A stretch of 64,000 nucleotides of DNA from Bremerella alba. Lineage in GTDB: Bacteria; Planctomycetota; Planctomycetia; Pirellulales; Pirellulaceae. Of the stretch, positions 25,748 to 35,292 are shown piece after piece. The notes below the pieces were generated by a model. It made no database searches and was not told where the DNA came from. It saw only the letters and a program-made list of their open reading frames with translations. The stretch spans positions 409,256 through 473,255 of the forward strand of contig NZ_JABRWO010000003.1 of assembly GCF_013618625.1 (NCBI RefSeq), in the 5' to 3' direction. The position numbers and the translations under genes were made by a program. Position 1 is the first letter of the stretch, and each line of letters starts with the position of its first letter.

Positions 25748-25805
25748 CTATTAGATCCCTCCCCATCATCCCTTATCTACGCCGAATCTAGGCGAAGGAT
25801 TCGCT

Positions 25806-27632
25806 ATGTCTGAGACCGTAAGCAAAGTCGAAACGGATCGAGAGATTCTCCAGGAAGCACAAGAAAAGGGGCCTGGTGCCACGCTGGGTGCTTGGGTTCG
25901 ACTTTCAGGACCTGGTTGGTTGCAAAGTGCGATCACCTTGGGTGGTGGCTCTTTGTCCGGCGCGCTCTTCATGGGGATCTTGGGCGGATACAGTTTGCTT
26001 TGGCTGCAATTAGTGGCCATCATTTGCGGCGTGGTAATGCTCTCGGCGATTAGCTACGTCACTTTGTCGACCGGCAAGCGGCCATTTCGCCAAATCAATG
26101 CGCACATCAACCCTGTGCTTGGCTGGGGGTGGATCGTGGCGACAGTTGCGGCGAATATGATTTTCCTCATGCCGCAGTTCGGGCTCTGCTATGCTGCCCT
26201 GAATAAAAATCTGGCCCCTGGTCTCGTTGGCGATGATACGTCAACCAAGGCGATTGTTTCCTTGTTGCTTCTCATCGCTGGCGGCGTACTCGTCTACATG
26301 AATTCGCGACCAGGGATCGCGACCAAGATATTCGATATGCTGCTAAAGGGCATGATCGGTGTGATCGTGCTTTGCTTCTTTGGAGTTGTTATTAAGTTGG
26401 GCATGTCAGGCGAGGCTTTCACATGGTCAGAAGTCTTCGCTGGTTTTATCCCTGATTTATCCGCAGCAAGTGAACCAACAGGGCAGGTGGCCGAGATTGC
26501 GGCCGAGGTAGAAGATCCCTATCGCACCTTTTGGACTGATCGGATCGTCGCTGATCAACGCGCCGCGATGATCGGTGCCGCGGCGACTGCCGTTGGTATT
26601 AATATGACCTTCCTGCTGCCCTATTCGATGCTGGCTCGCGGATGGGACAAAACCTTCCGAGGTCTAGCACGATTCGACCTCTCGACCGGGATGGCGATTC
26701 CCTACATCTTGGTGACAAGCTGTGTTGTGATTGCCTCGGCGGCGGCGTTTCATGCCAAAGTGGATGCCGACTTTCTCTCGACTTCGCCTGATACGATGGC
26801 CAAGAGCCCTATCTACGGTGGTGCCGAGAAGACGTTAGCCGTTCGCGTCCTTGAATTCGACAAGGACAGCTTGGATGTTCCTAAGGAATATCTCGACGAA
26901 GCAACCGGAGAAGACGGTAAGGTTAATAATGCCAAGCTCGCTGATCTGCTTCTGGAAGCCAAGTACGAACCGTTGAAGTTGGCGGTGGCTGAACTTCCCG
27001 ACAACGAGAAACGCCTCTCCGCTTCGCTCGTCAAACGCAGTGAGTTTCTATTGTCCGAATCACTGGCGCCCCTGCTGGGAGGTGGTTTGGCCCGTTGGGT
27101 GTTTGGGATCGGAATCTTCGGGATGGGGTTCTCGACGATCATCATCCTAATGATGATCAACGGCTACGCATTTACCGAGATGCTCAACACGAAGCCTAAC
27201 GGTGTTGCTCATGTGATTGGCTGTTTGGTCGCCGGGCTCTCTGGTGCATCGTGGTTTATCGTGTGGGATGGCCCGGCCAAGACTTGGCTGGCCATTCTGG
27301 TTTCCAGTTTTGCGGTGATGTTTTTACCAATCGCTTACGTGACGTTCTTCATGATGATGAATAGCAAGAAAATCCTCGGCGAAAACAAGCCGAAGGGACT
27401 GAGCTGGATCATTTGGAACGTGTTGATGGTCATCTCGGTCATCGGAGCGATCGCAGCTGCTGTTGTGTCCATTACCGACAAAGTTACAAACCCTGGTACT
27501 CCCTTCGCGCAGAAGGCCGTCGTCTTGACTGTCGTTATTGGGTACCTGATCCTATTCGTAGGCGGATTCTTCCTCCGCACCGGCAAGGACGACGATGAGC
27601 CAGTCCAAGCCGAAGCGACCGAAACTGCCTAG
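25806..27632 (+). CDS. Nramp-fold (APC superfamily) membrane transporter lacking the DPGN metal motif
   Basis: The 608-residue protein has about 11-12 membrane helices and begins like Nramp proteins (SGPGWLQSAITLGGGSLSGA). The helix 1 motif DPGN, whose Asp and Asn bind the metal ion, is GGGS here. In the helix 6 region the MPH motif is replaced by INMTFLLPYSMLARG. A hydrophilic insert of about 100 residues (from KVDADFLSTSP to SESLAPL) interrupts the helices. It may transport something other than Mn2+/Fe2+. It lies between trxB and asnS with hairpins on both sides, so it is a single-gene unit. Confidence 0.75.
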   Translation: MSETVSKVETDREILQEAQEKGPGATLGAWVRLSGPGWLQSAITLGGGSLSGALFMGILGGYSLLWLQLVAIICGVVMLSAISYVTLSTGKRPFRQINAHINPVLGWGWIVATVAANMIFLMPQFGLCYAALNKNLAPGLVGDDTSTKAIVSLLLLIAGGVLVYMNSRPGIATKIFDMLLKGMIGVIVLCFFGVVIKLGMSGEAFTWSEVFAGFIPDLSAASEPTGQVAEIAAEVEDPYRTFWTDRIVADQRAAMIGAAATAVGINMTFLLPYSMLARGWDKTFRGLARFDLSTGMAIPYILVTSCVVIASAAAFHAKVDADFLSTSPDTMAKSPIYGGAEKTLAVRVLEFDKDSLDVPKEYLDEATGEDGKVNNAKLADLLLEAKYEPLKLAVAELPDNEKRLSASLVKRSEFLLSESLAPLLGGGLARWVFGIGIFGMGFSTIIILMMINGYAFTEMLNTKPNGVAHVIGCLVAGLSGASWFIVWDGPAKTWLAILVSSFAVMFLPIAYVTFFMMMNSKKILGENKPKGLSWIIWNVLMVISVIGAIAAAVVSITDKVTNPGTPFAQKAVVLTVVIGYLILFVGGFFLRTGKDDDEPVQAEATETA

Positions 27633-27643
27633 AATGGAAACTT

Positions 27644-27678
27644 CGGCGGCTCTTTCTGTCGTTTTGAAAGAGCCGCCG
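27644..27678 (+). terminator. 13-bp hairpin after the Nramp-fold gene
   Basis: CGGCGGCTCTTTC pairs perfectly with GAAAGAGCCGCCG around a 9-base loop. There is no T-run, so it is either a weak terminator or a protective 3' hairpin. Confidence 0.6.
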
Positions 27679-27709
27679 CTTCAGGCAAATAAACAACAGG
27701 GACGGTGCG

Positions 27710-29101
27710 ATGGAAAAGAGAACGGTCTTACAGGCACGTCGTGCAGATTCGATTGGACAGCAGGTTTGCCTTGAGGGGTGGGTGCGTACGCGACGTGACT
27801 CCAAAGGTGGCTTTAGCTTTATTGAACTGAACGACGGTAGCTGCCTGGCGAATATTCAGGTCGTCGCCGACAACCAGTTGTCTAATTACGAAAACGAAGT
27901 GAAGCACCTGACGCCTGGTTGTTCGATACGCGTTGTCGGCGAAATCAAGGAATCTCAAGGGAAGGGACAAGCCACCGAAGTACAGGCCAGCGAAGTCTTT
28001 CTTTTCGGTACCGCTGATGCAGAGACCTATCCACTGCAGAAGAAGCGTCACACGTTCGAGAAGCTCCGGGAATGGGCCCATCTGCGGACTCGGTCCAACA
28101 CGTTTGGCAGTGTCTTTCGTGTGCGGAATCGTGTGTCGTATTCGATTCACCAGTTCTTTCAGGAACGTGGCTACCTTTATGTGAACACGCCTGTTATTAC
28201 CGCTTCCGACTGCGAAGGGGCGGGTGAGATGTTTCGCGTAACGACCTTGGACGTCGATCAGCCTCCAAAGGTCAACGGTAAGGTTGACTTCAGTAAAGAC
28301 TTCTTTGCGCGTCCGACCTACCTGACGGTGAGTGGCCAGTTGGAAGGCGAGATTTTCGCGACCTCGTTGGGTAAGGTTTACACGTTCGGTCCAACATTCC
28401 GTGCTGAAAACTCGAATACTAGTCGCCACTTGGCCGAGTTTTGGATGGTGGAACCGGAGATCGCTTTTGCTGATTTGGAAGAGAATATGGAGGTCGCCGA
28501 GGCCTTCCTGAAGCGAATCTTCAGCGATGTGATGAACGACTGTGCCGAAGACATGGCATTCTTCAACGAGCGTATCGCACCCGGGATTCTCGACACGCTG
28601 CAAGGCATTGTCGAGAGCGAATTCCTGCGATGCAGTTATACCGACGCCATCGATATTCTGCAGAAATCTGGCCAGGAATTCGAGTATCCCGTTACTTGGG
28701 GCATGGACCTACAATCCGAGCACGAGCGATTCCTGACCGAGCAGCACTTCAAGCGACCGGTAATTCTGCACGACTATCCTCGCTCGATTAAACCGTTCTA
28801 CATGCGTTGTAACGACGATGGGAAAACGGTGCGTGCTATGGACGTCCTTGTGCCACAGGTAGGCGAAATTATCGGCGGAAGCCAGCGAGAAGAACGCCTT
28901 GATGTGCTCGAAAGCCGCATGAAAGAGCAGGGGCTCGATGCCGAAGAGTACTGGTGGTACCTGGACTTACGACGATATGGCACGATTCCGCACTCCGGAT
29001 TTGGACTTGGCCTAGAACGCGTTCTACAGTTTATTACGGGCATGGGGAATATTCGCGATGTGATTCCCTTCCCTCGCACCCCAGGTTGGGCTGAGTTCTA
29101 A
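27710..29101 (+). CDS. asnS: asparaginyl-tRNA synthetase
   Basis: This class II synthetase charges tRNA-Asn. It has the N-terminal anticodon-binding OB fold ([20 protein letters not shown]), class II motif 2 ([20 protein letters not shown], followed by WMVEPE) and motif 3 ([21 protein letters not shown]). The AsnRS-specific pattern [20 protein letters not shown] is present. The length of 463 residues is usual. The start is the ATG at 27710. Confidence 0.97.
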   Translation: MEKRTVLQARRADSIGQQVCLEGWVRTRRDSKGGFSFIELNDGSCLANIQVVADNQLSNYENEVKHLTPGCSIRVVGEIKESQGKGQATEVQASEVFLFGTADAETYPLQKKRHTFEKLREWAHLRTRSNTFGSVFRVRNRVSYSIHQFFQERGYLYVNTPVITASDCEGAGEMFRVTTLDVDQPPKVNGKVDFSKDFFARPTYLTVSGQLEGEIFATSLGKVYTFGPTFRAENSNTSRHLAEFWMVEPEIAFADLEENMEVAEAFLKRIFSDVMNDCAEDMAFFNERIAPGILDTLQGIVESEFLRCSYTDAIDILQKSGQEFEYPVTWGMDLQSEHERFLTEQHFKRPVILHDYPRSIKPFYMRCNDDGKTVRAMDVLVPQVGEIIGGSQREERLDVLESRMKEQGLDAEEYWWYLDLRRYGTIPHSGFGLGLERVLQFITGMGNIRDVIPFPRTPGWAEF

Positions 29102-29144
29102 ACTGCCGGTTCACGCACGTCATCTTCCACGAAGGATTCGAGAT

Positions 29145-29576
29145 ATGATCCGCCACCTGATGCTTGTCACGCTAAGCGTCCTGGGGACGCTTTCATTGGC
29201 ATCAATTGCCTTGGCCGTTGATCTGAAAGAAGTCAAGAAGGAAGTCGACGAAGGCATGGCAGTACTGCTCGACGTTCGCGAAGAAGTCGAATGGAAGAAG
29301 GCCCATCTTAGCAAGGCCGAGCTTATCCCACTTTCGGCAATGGCCACCGACAAACATGCCAGAAAAGCGATCGCGAAATATAAGAAAGATCCTGATCTGA
29401 AGATTTACGCGTATTCCAATACGGGGCGTCGCGCGATTTTGGCGTCTGAAATGTTCGAACGCGTGGACGCCAAAGTCATACCGATCACCAAGACGTATCA
29501 AGACCTGCTCGACGCTGGCTTCAAAGAAACCAAAGCTACCGATCCCCAGTTTGATCCGCCGATTGATATGAATTAA
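29145..29576 (+). CDS. exported rhodanese-like protein with Cys replaced by Ser
   Basis: A signal peptide (LVTLSVLGTLSLASIALA) precedes a single rhodanese domain (VLLDVREEVEWKKAHLSKAE, IPLSAM). The active-site loop, CxxGxR in active sulfurtransferases, reads SNTGRR with Ser91 at the place of the sulfur-carrying cysteine. Sulfur transfer is therefore unlikely; a binding or scaffold role is possible. Its stop overlaps the stop of the convergent Nudix gene by four bases. It follows asnS by 43 bp on the same strand. Confidence 0.85.
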   Translation: MIRHLMLVTLSVLGTLSLASIALAVDLKEVKKEVDEGMAVLLDVREEVEWKKAHLSKAELIPLSAMATDKHARKAIAKYKKDPDLKIYAYSNTGRRAILASEMFERVDAKVIPITKTYQDLLDAGFKETKATDPQFDPPIDMN

Positions 29577-30073
29577 GTGCGGAACTGGAAGTAGAACAGC
29601 AAACCAGCAATCGTTTTGCCGTCGGCGATACGTCCGTCTTGGATCATGGTCTTGGCTTCGTTCAGCGTTACGACGTGATTCTCGATCTCTTCCCCTTCTT
29701 CCCGAGCCGGCGCGTGCATCGTGAGTCCTGTGGCCAGATAGGTGTACATTCGTTCGTCCATAACGCCTGGCGAAGGATAATAAGTCGATAGCAGTTGGAT
29801 CTTGTCTGCGCGGTAGCCTGTTTCTTCTTCTAGCTCACGGCCAGCAGTAATTTCCGGAGCTTCGTTCGGTTCAAGCGTTCCGGCAGGTAGCTCTAAAAGC
29901 GTTTGCTCGACAGCAATGCGATAGTTCTTGATAAGACAAACGTGGTTGTCATCGACCAGCGGAAGAATGACGGCGGCACCAGGATGACGCATAACATCAC
30001 GTGGACGTTCACCTTGCCAGACCCGTTCAACGTTGAAACGAACGCCTTTAAAGACCGTTTCATTCTGCGGCAT
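29573..30073 (-). CDS. Nudix hydrolase, ADP-ribose pyrophosphatase type
   Basis: The 166-residue protein has a full Nudix box beginning GTLEPNEAPEITAGRELEEE and continuing TGY (G-x5-E-x7-RELEEETGY) and ends in helix-rich sequence. The ADP-ribose-type feature, a Pro 15-16 residues after the box (YYPSPGVMDERMY), is visible. It probably splits ADP-ribose or other nucleoside diphosphate sugars using Mg2+. The start has AAGGAGAGA. Confidence 0.9.
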   Translation of the reverse strand: MPQNETVFKGVRFNVERVWQGERPRDVMRHPGAAVILPLVDDNHVCLIKNYRIAVEQTLLELPAGTLEPNEAPEITAGRELEEETGYRADKIQLLSTYYPSPGVMDERMYTYLATGLTMHAPAREEGEEIENHVVTLNEAKTMIQDGRIADGKTIAGLLFYFQFRT

Positions 30074-30242
30074 GAGCTATCTCTCCTTTTTTGCTTTTAA
30101 CTTTACTGGTAGTGGAACGTGAATTGCACTCTCTATTTTGGACGCATTGACAGGGTCGTCAAAGAAGGCAGGCCCCCAAGCTTTTCCTGCCTAACAATCA
30201 TTCAATGCATTGAATTTGGTAATCTACATGGAGATGCTAGGT

Positions 30243-30824
30243 ATGGAATTGTTATGGGCAGAACTCAACCTTAGCTCAATCTTCTTCAATGATTGGGACA
30301 GTTTGGCGCGGACGTTCGTTATTGGAGTCGCCGCTTACATCGCCCTAGTTTTGGGACTTCGAGTTAGCGGCAATCGAACATTATCGAAAATGAATGCGTT
30401 TGATTTCGTTGTCACTATCGCCTTGGGTTCGACGTTAGCTACGATTTTGTTGAACAAGCAGACCGCTTTGGCAGAGGGGCTTGTCGCTTTTTCTGTTTTG
30501 ATAGGGCTCCAATATTTAGTCACCTGGTCAAGTGCCCGGGCTCCCTGGGTGAAGCGAATTGTGACAGGAGAACCTCGCTTGGTGTTTTACGATGGGCAGT
30601 TTCTTAAGGAGGAAATGAAGCGATCTCGTATCACCAATGAAGAAGTCCTGTCAGCTATCCGGAGTGCTGGATATGCCGATATCTCGAATGTCGGTGGAGT
30701 CATTCTTGAAACCGATGGATCTTGCAGCGTGATTCAGCTCACTGGTGACGTCACCGGTTCCTCCCTGCGAGATGTAAGCACGAAGCAAGCATCACGTGGC
30801 GAATTCATCTCGTCGACTTCATAA
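30243..30824 (+). CDS. DUF421 membrane protein (YetF/YcaP-like)
   Basis: The protein has three membrane helices near the N-terminus (including FVIGVAAYIALVLGLRVSGN) followed by the conserved DUF421 stretch SGNRTLSKMNAFDFVVTIAL. A soluble C-terminal domain has the pattern LLRKEL-like FLKEEMKRSRITNEEVLSAI. Function is unknown in the family. GGAG ten bases before the ATG at 30243 supports this start over the TTG at 30210. It overlaps the convergent TauE gene by six bases. Confidence 0.82.
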   Translation: MELLWAELNLSSIFFNDWDSLARTFVIGVAAYIALVLGLRVSGNRTLSKMNAFDFVVTIALGSTLATILLNKQTALAEGLVAFSVLIGLQYLVTWSSARAPWVKRIVTGEPRLVFYDGQFLKEEMKRSRITNEEVLSAIRSAGYADISNVGGVILETDGSCSVIQLTGDVTGSSLRDVSTKQASRGEFISSTS

Positions 30825-31895
30825 AGTCTCTTCTCCAAGGACTGGCGTCTCTTGATCTATTACCTGCTCCGCTGCATCAACCGAGATCAAGATGTCCGAC
30901 TGCTTGCCGAGCGAATAGAGCATCTGAAAGGCAAGGTTACAGATTGCCACGCCAGTCAAAGCCGCGATCAACATGGTGCCTGACACTTGTTCATGAACGA
31001 GTGTCCACACGAATTGTCCTATGCAAAGTATCGACACGGCGATCAATGTTGGGGTTCGGCTGATTAGATTCACAACGATTGCTCCGAAAGGGGCCCCCAG
31101 TGCGACAATCGGAGCGGCCGCCAACCAATACGAAAAGACTTGCGGATCAATTGCATAGAACTCAGGGCGAGCCTGGGCAAGTACGAGGTTCGATCCGATG
31201 CCAACCAGTGAAGTAAACGCCATGAGGACCACAGACGTTGGGATGGCAATTTTCAGGTCAGCACGATAAAGCAGCACAAGGGTTGCGTAGATCATCATAT
31301 CGATGCCAACGCCTGTGATCGACGAGGCGACGCCGCCCACGAGCCCGATGAAAATGCCAAGGGAAAACTCATGCGGAGACGCTTGATCGGCCACTCCCTG
31401 GTTGGAAGTTAGTTCTCTCAACTTCACTAAGTGCAGAATGCCAAAGCTTGCCCAGATCACGCCGAAGATCAGCTTGACCCACAAGTCGGGCACAATCGGG
31501 GCGATTAAAGCCGCGCCTAAAGGTGTTCCAACCAGGGCGCCGACAAACGAAGGTCGGAGGAGTCGCCAATCGACAGGACGATGGGTGGACAGAATATAGA
31601 TGGCCGCCGAGGTCATTCCGATCGACTGAATCGCTAGGCCGAAGTTTCTGCCGAGGGAGCCAGGTAAGTCAAACAGCAGGACCAGCACCGGAAACGCAAC
31701 TGTACCACCCCCCATCGGTGTCGAGCCGGCAACATAAGAACCAACAGACATCGTCAATGCAATCGGCCAATGGGATATCACCGTTGGCCAATAATTGCCG
31801 AGGGTAACGATGGTTAGCCAAATAAAGTAGAAGACTGTCAGCCAGGCGAGGAATGGCCAGATTCGTGGCCAACTGCGGACAGGAGGAATCCCCAT
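30819..31895 (-). CDS. TauE/SafE-family permease
   Basis: The 358-residue protein has about nine membrane helices and the TauE/SafE pattern (MSVGSYVAGSTPMGGGTVAF, LVGGVASSITGVGIDMMIYA). Members move sulfite, sulfoacetate or other anions out of or into the cell; the substrate here is unknown. Upstream it faces a K+ channel gene across a region with a perfect 9-bp-arm palindrome. Confidence 0.87.
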   Translation of the reverse strand: MGIPPVRSWPRIWPFLAWLTVFYFIWLTIVTLGNYWPTVISHWPIALTMSVGSYVAGSTPMGGGTVAFPVLVLLFDLPGSLGRNFGLAIQSIGMTSAAIYILSTHRPVDWRLLRPSFVGALVGTPLGAALIAPIVPDLWVKLIFGVIWASFGILHLVKLRELTSNQGVADQASPHEFSLGIFIGLVGGVASSITGVGIDMMIYATLVLLYRADLKIAIPTSVVLMAFTSLVGIGSNLVLAQARPEFYAIDPQVFSYWLAAAPIVALGAPFGAIVVNLISRTPTLIAVSILCIGQFVWTLVHEQVSGTMLIAALTGVAICNLAFQMLYSLGKQSDILISVDAAEQVIDQETPVLGEETL

Positions 31896-31931
31896 CTAGG
31901 TCGAATCCCAGTAAAGGTTAAGCTGCAAACT

Positions 31932-31944
31932 AATATCCGATATT
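31932..31944. promoter_or_regulatory. short palindrome upstream of TauE gene
   Basis: AATATC-C-GATATT is a perfect 6-bp-arm repeat, 37 bp before the TauE start and 15 bp from the larger palindrome. Confidence 0.35.
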
Positions 31945-31959
31945 GAAAATGTCTGAACA

Positions 31960-31979
31960 ACACTTGTCAAGACAAGTGT
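31960..31979. promoter_or_regulatory. perfect 9-bp-arm palindrome between TauE and K+ channel genes
   Basis: ACACTTGTC-AA-GACAAGTGT lies between divergent promoters and is not followed by a T-run on either side. It looks like a strong operator. Confidence 0.55.
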
Positions 31980-32122
31980 GAATGAACTCGAGCGTGTGGA
32001 TCGATTGACAATGGCTAATTGCGGGTCAGACTGGTAGACTCGACTAAGAACGGTCTGTCTTGCGGAGGTGCATTCTTGCCCATCCCATGGCGGTAACCGG
32101 TTAGCTGAATCACGCTTGGCGG

Positions 32123-33286
32123 ATGGGGTTCAGCCACCAAGCATGCGCACAACGTGAAACAGCGAACGTGGTATCACAACATCTCGATCCAGATCATCCG
32201 CCTCCCCCGCGAAAGCAGCCCCTGACTGGTCCCATCCGCAAGATGGCCACCGGTGCAGCTTTGTTTGTGGCGATTTGCGTCGTGGCCGTGGTTGGTTACG
32301 TGGCTCATGGTTGGCGGCTGGATGATGCCATCTATATGGTGATCATTACGATCTTTGGCGTAGGATATGGCGAAGTCCAACCGGTCGAATCGATCGCTCT
32401 GCGTGCTTTGACCATCATGGTGATTATCGCTGGATATGGGGCCGTTATTTATACCGTCGGCGGATTCATGCAGATGGTGGTGGATGGAGAACTTCAGAAG
32501 GCCTTGGGAGCGAGACGAATGTGCATGGATATTGATCGATTAGACAATCACGCAATTATCTGTGGTGTTGGCCGCATGGGTTCGATTCTGGCCCGTGAAT
32601 TAGCCGCCCAAGGCAAGTCGTTTGTAGTGATCGACACAGACGAACGGCGATTGAATTCGGCTCAGGAACTGGGCTATCTATTCATCAACGGAGACGCCAC
32701 CGACGAGCATGTGCTCGAGCAAGCCGGTATCAAAAGGGCCGCAGTTCTTGCTTCTGTCTTGTCAGACGATGCGACCAACGTATTCGTGTCGGTCACGGCT
32801 CGGGGGATGAATGCCGACATCATGATCATCGCACGCGGCGAAAATCCCAAGACCGAAAAGAAGCTCATTGGATGTGGGGCCGATAAGGTCGTTTTGCCAA
32901 CCGCCATAGGCGCGAAGAAGCTCGCCCAGATGATTATTCGACCGTCGGCTGAGAACATGCTCGAACAAGTAACGACCCAGGGAGACATGAACGACGAACT
33001 AGGTCGGATTGGACTTCAGTTCGATGAGTTGATCGTCGCTGATGGTTCCTCACTGGTCGACAAGTCGATTGGCAGTATCGAGCTGCGGAGCAATCATGGC
33101 TTTTTGATCGTTGGACTTCGCCGGAAGGATGGCTCGACCATGCTGAACCCCACCGCCGAAACGATACTTAATCCGGGCGACGTGGTGATCGTATTGGGGC
33201 ATTCCAACGATATCCCGCAGCTTGCCGAACGCTTCTGTGCCACGCGAGGCAAGGTCACCTACCGCGGCGTCGCGGTCGATTCGTAA
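32123..33286 (+). CDS. two-helix potassium channel with RCK (TrkA-N/TrkA-C) domains
   Basis: Two membrane helices flank a pore segment (IITIFGVGYGEVQP). Downstream are a TrkA-N Rossmann domain (AIICGVGRMGSILARELAAQ, FVVIDTDERRL, FINGDATDEHVLEQAGI) and a TrkA-C domain at the end. The selectivity filter has GVGYG where TVGYG is normal, with Thr replaced by Gly. The N-terminal 40 residues are Pro-rich; the ATG at 32123 and GTG at 32168 are both possible starts and neither has a clear binding site. The GNAT gene follows after 11 bp and is probably co-transcribed. Confidence 0.85.
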   Translation: MGFSHQACAQRETANVVSQHLDPDHPPPPRKQPLTGPIRKMATGAALFVAICVVAVVGYVAHGWRLDDAIYMVIITIFGVGYGEVQPVESIALRALTIMVIIAGYGAVIYTVGGFMQMVVDGELQKALGARRMCMDIDRLDNHAIICGVGRMGSILARELAAQGKSFVVIDTDERRLNSAQELGYLFINGDATDEHVLEQAGIKRAAVLASVLSDDATNVFVSVTARGMNADIMIIARGENPKTEKKLIGCGADKVVLPTAIGAKKLAQMIIRPSAENMLEQVTTQGDMNDELGRIGLQFDELIVADGSSLVDKSIGSIELRSNHGFLIVGLRRKDGSTMLNPTAETILNPGDVVIVLGHSNDIPQLAERFCATRGKVTYRGVAVDS

Positions 33287-33297
33287 GTAGGCTCACG

Positions 33298-33771
33298 ATG
33301 CGATTGAATGTTCAGATGGCCAAGCCGGAAGACTACCCAGAGTTATGGCGGTTGTTCCACGATACCGTGCATCACGTCAACCGGCGGGACTACACACCGC
33401 AGCAATTAGAGGCCTGGGCACCTGAAAAGGTCGATCTCTCACACTGGAGCTTACGTCTGGAAGGTATCAATCCGTTTGTGGTGACGATCGAAGGCAAAAT
33501 CGTTGGATTCTCCGATGTCCAAGCGGATGGGCTGGTCGACATGTTCTATGTGCACCATGCCTGGCAGCGAAAAGGTATCGGTAGCAGGCTTTTCACTGAG
33601 ATTCACCACAAAGCCGAGCAAATGAAGCTGGCTGAACTTCACTCGCATGTGAGTATGACGGCCAGGCCATTCTTTGAAGTCCACGGATTTCACGCGGTGA
33701 CCCCTCAGCAGGTCACCATCAACGGTGTAACGCTGAAGAACTTTCTCATGAGAAAGACACTCTCTGTTTAG
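33298..33771 (+). CDS. GNAT-family N-acetyltransferase
   Basis: The 157-residue protein has a GNAT fold with the acetyl-CoA loop MFYVHHAWQRKGIGSRLFTE and the C-terminal LHSHVSMTARPFFEVHGFHA. It resembles the ElaA/YafP-like single-domain group. The substrate is unknown. It starts 11 bp after the K+ channel gene, and its stop overlaps that of the convergent pectate lyase gene by four bases. Confidence 0.88.
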   Translation: MRLNVQMAKPEDYPELWRLFHDTVHHVNRRDYTPQQLEAWAPEKVDLSHWSLRLEGINPFVVTIEGKIVGFSDVQADGLVDMFYVHHAWQRKGIGSRLFTEIHHKAEQMKLAELHSHVSMTARPFFEVHGFHAVTPQQVTINGVTLKNFLMRKTLSV

Positions 33772-35201
33772 CGAGACGACTTAAGATACCCGCTGAGCGC
33801 TTCGATGTTCTTGGCAAACGTTTGACTGGATATGTACTGGTCGCCAGGACGAAATCGTTGATCGCCAACAAGTTTCTCTTCCTCGAAGGTGGTAATCCAT
33901 CGCCCTTGATCGTCCAGGCTTGCGAGAATGGGCTTAACCTGGTCGGGCGAGACCTTTCGACTCGCGCGACGAGACTTCGGAGAACTGATCAGTTTGCGGT
34001 ACTCGTTCTTTAGATGCTCCAGTTTCTGGCCTGTTTTCCAGCCGTAGTGGTCAGGCAGATTCTTGTCATCGTAGGTCAGGAAGTAATCCTTGCCGTTGCG
34101 ATTCATGTAGAGCGGGCGATTGGTTTGTAGTTCGTAGTAGCGTGCAAGTTGCCCATCCGGAAGCATCGACGCTTCAAGATACTTCACGGCTTTGGGAACG
34201 GGTTCTAGATACTTCTTGTCGCGAGTCACGTCATAAATTAGCAGTAGCGTTTCAATCGCATCTTGAGATTCCCGACCTGCCACGGCAGCGGGTTCGAATT
34301 TACGCGCCCAGATCGGATTCATGTCGTAGTTGTATTGCTGAGCCCATGCCGGTTGCGGGCTCGGCAGTTGGGCCAGTATCAGGAAATCTCCCAGCTTCTT
34401 AAGTGACGCCAGATATCGTTGGTCTCCATAGGTATCATACGCTTCTCTTAAAACCGCCGAGACGCTGCCGGCCAGGTCATCGTTCAAGGTGTACATGTTC
34501 CAATAGTTCTTAACGCGGCCCTCGGTTTTCCAGTCATATTTCGGAAAGCTTGCCGGCTGAATAGGTAACGATTGATCGACTGGCTCGGCCCAAACTTGGG
34601 GAAACGCACCATTGGCGAACTGGGCCGCAAGTAAGGCATCCAGTGCCGTTGTGACTGCCTGATGTATTATTTCATTTTTGAAGTCGTATGCTTTATCGAC
34701 TCGCATCAGAAAGCGAATTGCCGATTGGGTTTGATCGTCGTCCAGCGAGGAATTGTTTTTGCCTTTCCCCTTGCCGTTTCGGTATTGAGCCGTGCGTTGT
34801 CCTTGAGGATCGAAATCGATGCAGTTCGTCCATCCTCCCGAGTTTAATTGGCCATAGATGAGCGCTTCGGCGGTCTCCGTTGCCGCGTTTAAGTAGAACG
34901 CATCGGTCGTGGCGTTATAGGCAGCAAGGTAGGTCATGCCAACCGTGGGTGTGCCTGGCGGTTGAACCCAAATTTGATCGGGCGATGCGGTTCCTTCGCC
35001 GAAACGCTGGGTAAGATCTGGACTATAGAAATAGACATAGCCCCCATGAACAGCAACCTGGTCATGGTAGTAAGTAGCAGCTTTCTTCATCGCTACCAAA
35101 ACTTCCGCGGCCGTGGGGTCGCCGTCGGCTGCAGAAAGTGAGTGACTTAAAAGACAAATGCAAAGGAGGAAGGCCACCGGGGCGCGGAAGATACTGTGCA
35201 T
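33768..35201 (-). CDS. secreted pectate lyase, PL10 type
   Basis: A signal peptide (FRAPVAFLLCICLLSHSLSA) is followed by the PL10 pectic acid lyase domain: TVGMTYLAAYNATTDAFYLN, LIYGQLNSGGWTNCIDFDPQ, QTQSAIRFLMRV, PQVWAEP and MYTLNDDLAG. The enzyme would cleave polygalacturonate by beta-elimination outside the cytoplasm, fitting a degrader of plant or algal polysaccharides. The C-terminal 150 residues continue the alpha/alpha toroid. The ATG at 35201 is chosen over a TTG two codons earlier. Confidence 0.88.
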   Translation of the reverse strand: MHSIFRAPVAFLLCICLLSHSLSAADGDPTAAEVLVAMKKAATYYHDQVAVHGGYVYFYSPDLTQRFGEGTASPDQIWVQPPGTPTVGMTYLAAYNATTDAFYLNAATETAEALIYGQLNSGGWTNCIDFDPQGQRTAQYRNGKGKGKNNSSLDDDQTQSAIRFLMRVDKAYDFKNEIIHQAVTTALDALLAAQFANGAFPQVWAEPVDQSLPIQPASFPKYDWKTEGRVKNYWNMYTLNDDLAGSVSAVLREAYDTYGDQRYLASLKKLGDFLILAQLPSPQPAWAQQYNYDMNPIWARKFEPAAVAGRESQDAIETLLLIYDVTRDKKYLEPVPKAVKYLEASMLPDGQLARYYELQTNRPLYMNRNGKDYFLTYDDKNLPDHYGWKTGQKLEHLKNEYRKLISSPKSRRASRKVSPDQVKPILASLDDQGRWITTFEEEKLVGDQRFRPGDQYISSQTFAKNIEALSGYLKSSR

Positions 35202-35292
35202 GGTCAAGTCTCGAGCGAGCGTAGGAATGAGAAGGTCAGTCCCAAAATACTCTCTGCATAATCGTTAAGCAAGGATTTATGATAAGGGACGA

